A stretch of DNA of 64,000 bases from Corynebacterium urogenitale (GTDB lineage: Bacteria; Actinomycetota; Actinomycetes; Mycobacteriales; Mycobacteriaceae). Both the position numbers and the translations under genes were made by a program. Each line of letters opens with the position of its first letter. Within the stretch, counting starts at the first letter, position 1. The stretch is taken from NCBI RefSeq assembly GCF_009026825.1, contig NZ_CP045032.1, forward strand, positions 248,001-312,000, written 5' to 3'. The notes beneath the pieces were generated by a model, which saw only the letters and a program-made list of their open reading frames with translations, did not search any database and had not been told where the DNA came from. This document shows, in pieces, positions 54,520 through 63,045 of the stretch.

Positions 54520-56136
54520 CTACAGACCAACTGTGCCGGTGATGATGCCATACAGGGTGTAGAGCGCAGCCACGGTTACCAGTGCTGCGATGAACCACTC
54601 GAAGAGATTAAAGATGCGGCCGCCAGCCTTCACGCGGGTGGCGATGTAGATGACCATGCCCGGCAGGACCAACAGCATGCCGAGTAGTACGAACTGCAAC
54701 TCTGCGGCGTACAGCAGCCACAGAGAGTAGATGAACGCCACGGCGCCCAGCACCAAGTGCAGCGTGTTGGTGGAAGAGGATACCTCCGGCCCGGAAAGGT
54801 CGAACTTACGGCCAGCATCCGGGTGCGAGATGCCTTCACCCCGCGTAGTTAGGAACAGCAGGTAGAGGGAGGAAAACACGTAGGGCAGCAGGTACAAGGA
54901 CGTGGCCAGCTGAACCATCGTGGTGTACGTGGACTCGTTGATGTAGAAGACGATGATGAATGCCTGGATCACCACAGCCGAGCACAGTTGCGATACCACT
55001 GGCGCGCCCATGTTGTTTGTCTTACCGACGATTTTCGGCAATAGCCCGTCCTGCGCCATGAGGGTAATCGGCTCTGCACACAGCATCTGCCAGGAGACGT
55101 ACGCGCCTAGGACGGAAATGCACAAACCAATGGAGATCAGTCCCGAGCCCCATGTGCCCACGGCGGCCTCAAGGACCTCTGCCATGGAGTTATCACCCAT
55201 CGTTGCGAGTTCTTCACGAGGTACGACGCCAAAAGAGAGGAAAGACACGGATGTCAGGAGGAAGAACACGACAACGTAGCCGATGAACGTTGCGAGGGAG
55301 ATGTCGCGGCGGTGACGGGCGCGCTTGGAGTACGTGGATGCGCCCTCGACACCGATGAAAGCCCACACTGTGAACAGCATCATGCCCTTGACCTGGTCCA
55401 TGAGTGTGGCGGCTTGGTCTTGGTTCTCACCGAAGGTGGCGGCCTTGCCCCAGAAGTCGGAGGTGAAGACCTCCATGTTGAAGCCCACGAACGCCACGAG
55501 GATGAGGAAGGCTGCGATAGGCAGCAGCTTCGCGACCGTCGCAACCACATTGAGGATCGCGGCTTGGCGCACGCCACGGGAGAGCACAAGGAAGATGCCC
55601 CAGGTCAGGGCGGACACCGCGAAGGCCTGGACCAGTGGCTGCTCGCCGTTGAAGATCGGCACGAAGAAGCCCAGCGAGCTGAAGAACAGCGTGGCGTAGC
55701 CGACTTGGGCGATGATGGTGCCCAGCCAGTAGCCCCATGCAGCCACGAAGCCCACGAAGTCGCCCAGTCCAGCGCGGACGTAGGAGTACACTCCGGAATC
55801 CAGGTGCGGCTTGCGGACTGCCAGGGCCTGGAAGACGTAGGCCACGCAGAGCATGCCGAGGCCGGTGATCAGCCAGCCGATCATCGCAGCGCCGGGGGAG
55901 GCCACGGAGGCCACGTTCTGCGGTAGCGCGAAGATGCCGGCGCCCACGCAGGAGCCGACGATCAAGCTGACGAGGGTGGACATGCGCACAGTGCGCGGGT
56001 CGTCGATGACGAGTGTCTCCGACGTGCCGGGTGCGGGGGCGTAGGGACTGCGTGGTTCGTCTGTGCCCTGTGGTGCTTGGCTAGGGCTGTGGGCCGAACC
56101 GGTTGCTGGGGTATCCCCATTATTTGCTGTACTCAC
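54520..56136 (-). CDS. APC-family amino-acid antiporter/permease (ArcD/LysI-like)
   Basis: 538 residues from a leaderless GTG at 56136 (TATTCT six bases upstream). A 50-residue polar start precedes 12-13 TM helices. The APC signature is VSLIVGSCVGAGIFALPQNVA in TM1 and MLFTVWAFIGVEGASTYSKRARHRRDIS around TM6. The sequence is of the basic amino acid/polyamine antiporter group (arginine/ornithine or lysine). Substrate not proven; no arginine deiminase genes are nearby. Confidence 0.87.
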   Translation of the reverse strand: MSTANNGDTPATGSAHSPSQAPQGTDEPRSPYAPAPGTSETLVIDDPRTVRMSTLVSLIVGSCVGAGIFALPQNVASVASPGAAMIGWLITGLGMLCVAYVFQALAVRKPHLDSGVYSYVRAGLGDFVGFVAAWGYWLGTIIAQVGYATLFFSSLGFFVPIFNGEQPLVQAFAVSALTWGIFLVLSRGVRQAAILNVVATVAKLLPIAAFLILVAFVGFNMEVFTSDFWGKAATFGENQDQAATLMDQVKGMMLFTVWAFIGVEGASTYSKRARHRRDISLATFIGYVVVFFLLTSVSFLSFGVVPREELATMGDNSMAEVLEAAVGTWGSGLISIGLCISVLGAYVSWQMLCAEPITLMAQDGLLPKIVGKTNNMGAPVVSQLCSAVVIQAFIIVFYINESTYTTMVQLATSLYLLPYVFSSLYLLFLTTRGEGISHPDAGRKFDLSGPEVSSSTNTLHLVLGAVAFIYSLWLLYAAELQFVLLGMLLVLPGMVIYIATRVKAGGRIFNLFEWFIAALVTVAALYTLYGIITGTVGL

Positions 56137-56142
56137 GAAAGT

Positions 56143-56148
56143 AGAATA
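56143..56148 (-). promoter_or_regulatory. -10 element of the permease gene
   Basis: TATTCT on the minus strand, six bases before the GTG, with no ribosome site. Confidence 0.5.
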
Positions 56149-56357
56149 GCGAATGTGCACCAGCAGGTGTTAGTCGCGCTGACATGTGATCTAACGCCGC
56201 TCGTCTTTGCTGCCACGGCGAAGAAGCCACATCGGGGTGTCGCGGGCTTAACATCGAGGTGCCGCGGACTTAACAAGGAGCAAAGAATTTCGTTGCCGGC
56301 TCGATCCCGTTGCTGCCTCGATGGTTTTTCAGCCCATATCACTCGCGCAAGCCGGGG

Positions 56358-57434
56358 CTAGATCTCCACGCCCTGCACGGGTCCTTCCATGTTGGGAATC
56401 CAGCCCAGTGCTGGCGCAACGTGCTCGGCGAAGTTCCTGAGTATCCGTAGGTTGATCTCCACGCCTACTTGGTTTGGGATCGTCAGCATGAGCGTATCCG
56501 CGCTCATGATGGCGGCATCGGCCTTGAGTTGCTCGATGAGTTTGTCAGGCTCCGCTGCGTAGGTGCGTCCGAAGGTGGACTTGAAGCCGTCGATAATTCC
56601 GACTTGGTCACCACTGGCGTCGTGCATACCGAACATCATCTCGTCCTCGCGGGTGACGATCGGGAAGATGGAGCGGCTCACAGACGTGCGCGGGGTCCAG
56701 CCGTGACCGGCGGCTTTGAAGGAATCGCGGAAGGTCTGCAGCTGCTCGGCCTGGAGATCGGCGAAGGCTTCCCCGTTGGCCTCGGTGAGCAGGGTGGAGC
56801 TCATGAGGTTGACGCCCTGTTCGCCGGCCCATTTGGCGGTTTCGCGTGTGCCGGCGCCCCACCAGATGCGGCGGTCTAGGCCCGGCGAATGTGGCAGCAC
56901 GGGGACGGGCGCGCCGGGTGTGTACATGCGCGGGTACTGTTCTTCGGCGCTGGCCGCCGTTGCTTTTCCGACGCCGCGGATTGCCTCTATGAACTCCCCG
57001 AAGTGTGCTCGGGCGATGTCCGCCCCGCGCGGGTCCGTGGATCCCGTGTAGCCGAAGCTTTCCCATCCGCGCCGTGTGGGCTCTGGTGATCCGCGGGAGA
57101 CTCCCAGTGCCACGCGGTTGTCGGCGATAAGGTCGAGGGCTGCAGCTTCCTCTGCCATGTAGAGGGGATTTTCGTAGCGCATGTCGATGACGCCGGTGCC
57201 GACCTCGATGTTCTTTGTGCGTGCTGCGATTGCCGCGAGCAAGGGCATGGGGGAGGCATCTTGCGGGGCGAAGTGGTGGACGCGGAAGTAGGCGCCGTTC
57301 ACGCCGATCTTGTCGGCTTCCTCGGCCAGTTCGATGGCTTGGTGGAGCATGCCCCGGGCATCGGGCGAGTGCGGGCCGACGTGGTGCGGGTTGAGTGAGT
57401 AATGGCCGAAGCTGAGGAAGCCGAATGCTTTCAT
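56358..57434 (-). CDS. Luciferase-like (LLM) flavin-dependent monooxygenase
   Basis: 358 residues from ATG 57434, where GAGAGGA gives a good ribosome site. TIM-barrel LLM pattern: GFLSFGHYSLNPH, HHFAPQDASPMPLLAAIAARTKNIEVGTGVIDMRYENPLYMAEEAAALDLIADNRVALGVSRGSPEP and IWWGAGTRETAKWAGEQGVNLMSS. These enzymes use FMNH2 from a reductase or F420. Substrate unknown. No partner gene is adjacent. The 221 bp between it and the permease start hold a short imperfect tandem repeat (about 56233-56275). Confidence 0.83.
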   Translation of the reverse strand: MKAFGFLSFGHYSLNPHHVGPHSPDARGMLHQAIELAEEADKIGVNGAYFRVHHFAPQDASPMPLLAAIAARTKNIEVGTGVIDMRYENPLYMAEEAAALDLIADNRVALGVSRGSPEPTRRGWESFGYTGSTDPRGADIARAHFGEFIEAIRGVGKATAASAEEQYPRMYTPGAPVPVLPHSPGLDRRIWWGAGTRETAKWAGEQGVNLMSSTLLTEANGEAFADLQAEQLQTFRDSFKAAGHGWTPRTSVSRSIFPIVTREDEMMFGMHDASGDQVGIIDGFKSTFGRTYAAEPDKLIEQLKADAAIMSADTLMLTIPNQVGVEINLRILRNFAEHVAPALGWIPNMEGPVQGVEI

Positions 57435-57580
57435 GGTGTTATCCTCTCCCAGATTTAGGTGACGTGTCAATTACTTTGTGGGCGCCCGTGAGGACTGCTT
57501 TTACTTTTTGGGCAGGCGCGCGGGCGGTTTAGTTTGACCGGCATGCCAGCGACGGACATGGACTGACGTGCGCGCGACCG

Positions 57581-58903
57581 TTACCTCGTGAGCTCAATCG
57601 ATGGATCCCATAGATATGAGCTATGTGTGTCATGATCTCCACGCACGATGATGTAGTAATCCAGCAGTCGTTGCCAGTGGTAGGCGCTCCACGTGTCATC
57701 TCTCGCTCCGAAGCCGGGTGAGGATGGGTCCCGCCCGTGTACCCCCGTCCCCGGTTCGGTGGTGAGTTGGATGAGGTCGCCTGGGACGTGCTCGCTGCGC
57801 ACCTCGCCTGGGTGCTCTACGCCTTGGCGCAGGAGCCGCAAGTCCTCGGCGTTGTCCACGCTCACGCCAGGGCTGCCGAGGAACGTGAGACTATCTGCCT
57901 CCAAGCCTTGCTCTGTTGCTTGGGGGCGCGCAGCGGTTCCCGCGACCACTGATCCATAGCTAAAGCCCACCACGTTGAGTGTGGCCCGGGGGTTCTGTGC
58001 GCGCAGTTCCTGCTGGAACTTCCGCAGATCAGCTGCGCCGGTGTGGGCGGGCGTTGAGCTGATCGCAGTCGCGAGGTTTGCCGGCGCTCGATAGCCGTGC
58101 CACGCGATCACCGCGATATTTTTGCCATCGGCTTGCGCCTGCGCGACTTCCTGCCGTGCCCACTCACGGGTGAAGACCGTCGATCCTTCGGCGCTTGATC
58201 CCACACCAGAAACGAAGGTGGTGACCACCTCCGCGCTGCGCACATCGCCCGCAATGAAAACTGGCCCTCCCGGGGAATCGACACGGCGCACCGGTGGGCT
58301 GCCGACAGTCCCGCCTCCAGCAGGTTCACCGCTCGCCGTTTCGCTATCTGTACGGTCGCCGGTCTGGTCAGCGGAGAAATCGCTCAGATCCACAGCCTCC
58401 TGGCCAGCGGAGCCCACCGTGCGAACCGCTTGAGCGCTCAGAGAATCGGAGGAGGTCACCATCGACAGTGCACTGCGTAGCGTGGACGACAAAGCCGCTG
58501 CGAGACCGGAGCCCACGCCGGGGACAGTCGTCGCCCATCCTCCGGTGACTGTGCCATCTTCCTCGACGTGCATCGCAGCGAACCGAGCGGCCTTCAATGC
58601 TGCACGGACAACCCTCTGCGCCAGCCAGAGAACCTTCACATGAACCCCCGCAATGAGCCCCACTGCCTGCACTGATACTCCAGCGATGTCCCAGTGATTC
58701 ACACTGGCATCCATCCGATGTGCGGCGGCCTCCGCTGCGGGGCCCAACCACTGCTCCGCCTCCACCCACCGCGCTTGCTTCCTGGCCTCCTCCGCGGTGG
58801 TGACCCATTGTTCTCCGACGCCATCAGCTGCTTCCGCGGCCTTTCGCGCAGTGGTGCAGTCTGCGTTGTCGATGGTGGACACGCTCACCGATGTCAGGCT
58901 CAT
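57581..58903 (-). CDS. DUF1023 family alpha/beta hydrolase
   Basis: 440 residues. The N-terminal half (1-230) is helical and Ala-rich, like secretion-associated or WXG-type regions. The C-terminal half is the DUF1023 hydrolase: AVIAWHGYRAPANL, nucleophile elbow VVGFSYGSVVAG, SLTFLGSPGV, an acidic site near DLIQLTTEP and a His near the end (SAYHWQRLLDYY). The ATG overlaps the stop of the upstream small gene (ATGA). DUF1023 proteins are often coupled to ESX-like small proteins in actinobacteria; substrate unknown. Confidence 0.82.
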   Translation of the reverse strand: MSLTSVSVSTIDNADCTTARKAAEAADGVGEQWVTTAEEARKQARWVEAEQWLGPAAEAAAHRMDASVNHWDIAGVSVQAVGLIAGVHVKVLWLAQRVVRAALKAARFAAMHVEEDGTVTGGWATTVPGVGSGLAAALSSTLRSALSMVTSSDSLSAQAVRTVGSAGQEAVDLSDFSADQTGDRTDSETASGEPAGGGTVGSPPVRRVDSPGGPVFIAGDVRSAEVVTTFVSGVGSSAEGSTVFTREWARQEVAQAQADGKNIAVIAWHGYRAPANLATAISSTPAHTGAADLRKFQQELRAQNPRATLNVVGFSYGSVVAGTAARPQATEQGLEADSLTFLGSPGVSVDNAEDLRLLRQGVEHPGEVRSEHVPGDLIQLTTEPGTGVHGRDPSSPGFGARDDTWSAYHWQRLLDYYIIVRGDHDTHSSYLWDPSIELTR

Positions 58904-59274
58904 GGCAGCACCGGTAGCTGCTGTTGAGCGTGTTCCGACTGCGGGTGATCCGAAGGAAACTGGTTCGGCATCTGGTGGGACCCGTCTAGTCGATCGGCGC
59001 TGTTTACCGCCACCAGGTACTTGCCGATGCTGTTGACGGTTCCGCTTGTGGCTCGTCCGTGGGAGTCAGCCACTGCCCCGAGGTGCCCCACCGCCTCGTG
59101 CCAAGCCCGATCGAACTGCCCGCCTGGCAGGGCGGGCATGGGCGTGCGCTCCAATTCTGCGCAAGCCTCCAGAACGGTGGAGACGTGTTTGCCCACCGTA
59201 TGTAACCGTGTTTGTATCGGCTCCGGTTCCACAGTGAACTGGCCCAAAGCCGTCAGAGTGTCGGTGAAAAACAT
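58900..59274 (-). CDS. Small helical protein coupled to the DUF1023 hydrolase (WXG100-like?)
   Basis: 124 residues from ATG 59274, with GAGGAGGG at good spacing; longer upstream frames are antisense to the nitrilase gene. Two predicted helices (QTRLHTVGKHVSTVLEACAELE and FDRAWHEAVGHLGAVADSHGR) flank a Pro/Gly turn, and a polar Gln/Pro tail follows. The size and helix-turn-helix plan suggest an ESX-like fold, but the WxG motif is absent at the turn (PALPGGQF). The stop overlaps the hydrolase start. Confidence 0.7.
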   Translation of the reverse strand: MFFTDTLTALGQFTVEPEPIQTRLHTVGKHVSTVLEACAELERTPMPALPGGQFDRAWHEAVGHLGAVADSHGRATSGTVNSIGKYLVAVNSADRLDGSHQMPNQFPSDHPQSEHAQQQLPVLP

Positions 59275-59420
59275 CAGCCCCTCCTCATGCGTGATCCCTT
59301 GCTCTGAGGGTAGAGGTGGCGTCGTGAAAAGGGAAGAAAGAAGACACGTGCCCTGTGGATAACGTGAGTTATCCACAGGCCGCGAAGATTTCGGGGTGGG
59401 CGAGGGGTCGCAAACGTCGC

Positions 59421-59426
59421 TAGGCT
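59421..59426 (+). promoter_or_regulatory. -10 element of the nitrilase-family gene
   Basis: TAGGCT followed by seven bases and the ATG, without ribosome site: leaderless arrangement. Confidence 0.5.
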
Positions 59427-59433
59427 GGGCACC

Positions 59434-60342
59434 ATGCGTATTGCAGTGATTCAGATGATGGCTCAGCCGGATGTGGAAGCGAACCTCGCGCTCATCCGTA
59501 AGTACATTGCGGCGGCTGCGGCCAACAGCGCGGACCTGGTGGTCTTTCCGGAAGCGGCGATGTTCCCGTTTGATAACGGCCGCCTCGACCAGGTCGCGCA
59601 ACCCCTTAGCGGGCCGTTCGCGACCGCCGTCATTGACACTGCAAAGAAACACAACATCACCGCAGTGGTCGGCATGTTCACCCCAGCCGATGTTGTTTTC
59701 CGCACCCCAGCGGGCGAGATTGTCGAAGAAATGCCGGAAGGTGCCGGCGAAGCGAACAAGATCCGCCGCGTGTACAACACCCTGCTGGTCGCCGGGCCGA
59801 ATGTGGTGACGCACTACGACAAGATCCACACCTACGATGCTTTCGGCTACGCGGAATCGGACACGGTCAAGCCAGGCGACCGTCGCGTGACCTTTGAGGT
59901 CAACGGGGTCACCGTGGGTCTGGCTACCTGCTACGATGTCCGCTTCCCAGGCCACTTCATTGACCTTGCCAAGGCCGATGCGAAGGTAATTGTTCTGCCG
60001 ACGAGCTGGGCGGATGGACCAGGCAAGTTGGAACAGTGGCGAGTCCTCACCGCGGCGCGTGCTTTGGACTCCACGACCTACCTGGTCGGCGCGGGGCAGG
60101 CGCGCCCTGGTTCGCCGGACCGCTACGGTACCGCCGATGGGCCGACGGGTATCGGCCACTCCGTGATTATCGGCCCGGATGGGTCCAAGCTGGCGGAAAC
60201 TGGCTACGCAGCTCAGGTTCTGACCGTGGATATCGACCCAAATCACGTGGACAAGGTGCGCAAGGGGTTGCCGGTGCTGGCCGGGCACGAGCGTGAAAAG
60301 GAGCTCGGCGACATCGTGGTCGCCGCGGACGAGGAGAACTAG
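59434..60342 (+). CDS. Nitrilase-superfamily carbon-nitrogen hydrolase
   Basis: 302 residues with the full Glu-Lys-Cys triad: Glu40 (VVFPEAAMFP), Lys130 (HYDKIHTYDAFGYAESDTV) and Cys166 (GLATCYDVRFPGHF). The sequence is close to the Nit1/Nit2-type omega-amidase group that removes deaminated glutathione or 2-oxo-acid amides; that subgroup is inferred. Leaderless start. Cytosolic, single gene. Confidence 0.9.
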   Translation: MRIAVIQMMAQPDVEANLALIRKYIAAAAANSADLVVFPEAAMFPFDNGRLDQVAQPLSGPFATAVIDTAKKHNITAVVGMFTPADVVFRTPAGEIVEEMPEGAGEANKIRRVYNTLLVAGPNVVTHYDKIHTYDAFGYAESDTVKPGDRRVTFEVNGVTVGLATCYDVRFPGHFIDLAKADAKVIVLPTSWADGPGKLEQWRVLTAARALDSTTYLVGAGQARPGSPDRYGTADGPTGIGHSVIIGPDGSKLAETGYAAQVLTVDIDPNHVDKVRKGLPVLAGHEREKELGDIVVAADEEN

Positions 60343-60395
60343 GCGCGGCGCCGAACTATATCTAGTGACGCCGAACTGTGCCGAACTGCGCTGAG

Positions 60396-61745
60396 CTACG
60401 CTGAGCGAATCGGGAGCGCGACGATTCGTGCGGCGGGAACTCCAGCCTCAACGGTGAGCTGATCCGTGGCGCGGGTGATGAACGCCGGGCTGCCGGAGAG
60501 TAGGACACACTTCTCCGGCAGGTTGCGGCTCGTGTAGATCGCTTCGGGCACCACGTCGCCCTTCGTGAGGATGGAGTTGGTGGCGTGAGTGTCCTTTTCT
60601 GTATCCGGTAGGCCTGCGAGGGAGGAGGGGTTGGTGCCCTCCGGCGTGACGAACTGCGCCACGACCGGGGTGAAACGCAGCCAATCAAAGGCGTCGACAA
60701 GGCCCATTAGCCCCTGGAGTTCGTAAAGCTGGCCTGGATTCTGCGCTCCCCAGAACAGGTGTACGCGGCGCATCGTCGGTGCGGAGTCATCGGGGCGCAC
60801 GTCCTCGTGTGCGGTCGCTGGGGAAGCACCCAATTTTCCGCCCATGACCTGCTGCATGATCGCCGCCCGCGCCGGGGCAAGGCCCGTGCCTTCGGCGATG
60901 ATGATGAGGTCACGGTCGTTGTCGATGTCCTGTTCCGGTTCGTCGAGGTGTAGTCCGTAGCGGGCACCTGTGCTGTCGGTTGGCTGCGTGGACAGGATCC
61001 ATTCGTCGCCGGGCTGCGTTTGTTCGACCGCCGCGCGTAGGAAGCTCTGAGAGTTCGCATCGGCTGCGGGATCCATGTCCGGTCCGCAGGACACGTGCAC
61101 CTCAATGAGCCCTTCTGGGCTGGCGGGTAGCGAGGAGTACACCGGTCGCCACATCATTGGCGCCTGCGGGATCCGCGCCAGCAGCGCCTCGCCGATCGCG
61201 AACTTCAGCGGCGGATCCATGTGCATGCGCACGACCGACAGCGTGGAATTGCGCCTTTCGACCTCCAGGACCTTAGCGCGTGCAGTGAACGGGTCCTCTG
61301 TGTCTGCCTCCTCACTGCCCAGGGCGATGATTCCGCAGGCGAGTTCCACTGCGTCTTTCAACGACGCCAGCCCATCCACACCAGTAAGATGTCGCTCGAT
61401 GCTGCTAGAGATGGCGTGCGACAGTGCTTCATAGTGTGTGGTTGCTAGCCCGTGGCGTCGGAAAGAATCACCGAGGGAAAACAGCAGACGGCCGGTGGGT
61501 TCGTCGAATTCGCCGCGCTCATCCACGCCGGATTGGATGCGGTCGATGAGGCTCAGAAGTGTTGGCGTGTCCTGGGGAATGGTCTGGCCGAAGTGGGTCG
61601 CAGTCTGCGGCTCCTGGGATCCACGGGTGCGGGGAAGTGGTACGTCCACGGGGGCTTCCGAGTGACTCATCAGTCCGGTGAGGGCGCCGAAGATGATCTC
61701 CTCGCGGTGATGGCGGGCGGCCTCGATGGCGGTGTGGATGGACAC
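60396..61745 (-). CDS. Flavohemoglobin-like FAD/NAD(P) oxidoreductase with degenerate globin domain (Rv0385 type)
   Basis: 449 residues from a GTG at 61745 (GAGGT upstream). The first 145 residues match a globin only weakly; His98 in FRRHGLATTHYEALSHAI aligns with the proximal heme His of Hmp. A ferredoxin-reductase module follows, with the FAD motif WRPVYSSLPAS (Arg200, Tyr203, Ser204), the NAD-binding IIIAEGTGLAPARAAI and the end CVLLSGSPAFITRA. The family includes type II flavohemoglobins of mycobacteria. The distal pocket is unclear, so NO dioxygenation should not be assumed. Confidence 0.75.
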   Translation of the reverse strand: MSIHTAIEAARHHREEIIFGALTGLMSHSEAPVDVPLPRTRGSQEPQTATHFGQTIPQDTPTLLSLIDRIQSGVDERGEFDEPTGRLLFSLGDSFRRHGLATTHYEALSHAISSSIERHLTGVDGLASLKDAVELACGIIALGSEEADTEDPFTARAKVLEVERRNSTLSVVRMHMDPPLKFAIGEALLARIPQAPMMWRPVYSSLPASPEGLIEVHVSCGPDMDPAADANSQSFLRAAVEQTQPGDEWILSTQPTDSTGARYGLHLDEPEQDIDNDRDLIIIAEGTGLAPARAAIMQQVMGGKLGASPATAHEDVRPDDSAPTMRRVHLFWGAQNPGQLYELQGLMGLVDAFDWLRFTPVVAQFVTPEGTNPSSLAGLPDTEKDTHATNSILTKGDVVPEAIYTSRNLPEKCVLLSGSPAFITRATDQLTVEAGVPAARIVALPIRSA

Positions 61746-61875
61746 GGCAGCACCTCACAGGATTGTCGAAGGACGGCCCCGACAGGAATGTCGAAGGGCA
61801 GACCTAGCGGGCTGGGTTGTGCTCGCTAGGTTCACTGGAGATTATTGTCGCACACTGGGTGGACAGCGGAGGGGC

Positions 61876-62979
61876 TTATTGGAAGGCCTGGTTGCCCAAC
61901 TTCTGAGGAGCGGAGTGGTACTCGATTGGCGTGTCGGAAAAGTTGATGGGGTTCCGGACGCTTCGCATGCCCTCAACTTCGACGATCGGATCGAGGCCCA
62001 AAGACTCTGCGAACTCGAAAGCCTGCTTGATGTTGTTGACCGGGCCGGCGGGGACGCCTGCGGTGCGCAGCTCACTGAACCATTCGTGCGCAGTTTTCTC
62101 TTGTAGCGCACCCTCGATGATGGCTGCCAGCTCTTCACGGTGAGCCACGCGGTCGCTGTTGGTAATGAAGCGCTCGTCCTCGATGAGCTCTGGCATGTTC
62201 AAAACCTTGCACGTGCGGCGGTAGAGCGAGTCATTGCCAGCGGCGATGGCGAGGTCGCCTTCCTTGGTCTTGAAGACCTGGTACGGAGAGATCGACGGGT
62301 GCGTATTGCCCATTGCCTTTCCGATAACGCCTGCACCGACATACGCGCTGGCTTGGTTCGCCAGAGAAGACAGCAGGGTGTGGAGCAGATTGATCTCAAT
62401 GTTCTGCCCCTTGCCCGTGCTGTGTCGAGAGTTGAGAGCGGCCAGAATTCCCATGCCCATGTGCAAACCCGTGAGGACGTCTACGAGAGCCACACCAACC
62501 TTTACTGGTCGGTCTTTCTCCCCATTAATGGACATCAGACCGCCCACGGCCTGAACCATGAGGTCGTACCCGCCGATATCGGCGCCTTCACCTGAGCCGA
62601 AGCCGGAGAGAGAAGCGTAGATCAGCCCCTCGTTCTCCTTCGACAGGGTCTCATAGTCTAATCCCATGCGCTGCATGGTGCCGGGGCGGAAGTTTTCGAC
62701 AAGGATGTCCGCCTTCAGTGCGATTTTCCGGGCTTGCGCACGGCCTTCCTCAGAGGACAGGTCTATCTCCAGGGTCTTCTTGTTGCGGTTTACACCGGCG
62801 AAGTACGTGGACATGCCCTGCTCGTTGAAAGGTGGTCCCCAGGAACGGGTGTCGTCACCCACGCCTGGGCGCTCGATCTTGATGACCTGTGCGCCCATGT
62901 CCGCGAGCATCATCGTGGCGTAGGGGCCAGCCAGTACTCGTGAGAAGTCGGCGATGACTATGCCGTTCAGAGGTCCCAT
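61876..62979 (-). CDS. CaiB/BaiF class III CoA-transferase, candidate glutarate CoA-transferase
   Basis: 367 residues. Class III features: VIADFSRVLAGPYATMMLADMGAQVIKIERP, FAGVNRNKKTLEIDLSS, NFRPGTMQRMGLDY and IGGYDLMVQAVGGLMS with catalytic Asp139. It moves CoA between carboxylic acids. The partner upstream gene is a glutaryl-CoA dehydrogenase, and glutarate/succinyl-CoA transferases of this class are known next to gcdH, so glutarate is the best substrate guess. Confidence 0.88.
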   Translation of the reverse strand: MGPLNGIVIADFSRVLAGPYATMMLADMGAQVIKIERPGVGDDTRSWGPPFNEQGMSTYFAGVNRNKKTLEIDLSSEEGRAQARKIALKADILVENFRPGTMQRMGLDYETLSKENEGLIYASLSGFGSGEGADIGGYDLMVQAVGGLMSINGEKDRPVKVGVALVDVLTGLHMGMGILAALNSRHSTGKGQNIEINLLHTLLSSLANQASAYVGAGVIGKAMGNTHPSISPYQVFKTKEGDLAIAAGNDSLYRRTCKVLNMPELIEDERFITNSDRVAHREELAAIIEGALQEKTAHEWFSELRTAGVPAGPVNNIKQAFEFAESLGLDPIVEVEGMRSVRNPINFSDTPIEYHSAPQKLGNQAFQ

Positions 62980-63045
62980 ATCTTCCTTTCCTGAAGAAGT
63001 CCGTGTTGGGTGCGTTGTGTGTAGCGAGTGCAGCCAGTCCGCGGA

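Noticed and set aside
54158..54598. 146-codon leftward frame between hspR and the permease
   Set aside because: It overlaps the permease end and the inverted repeats and has no plausible start or homology.
59275..60288. Upstream extension of the small helical protein gene
   Set aside because: The extension is antisense to the nitrilase gene; the ATG at 59274 has a strong ribosome site.
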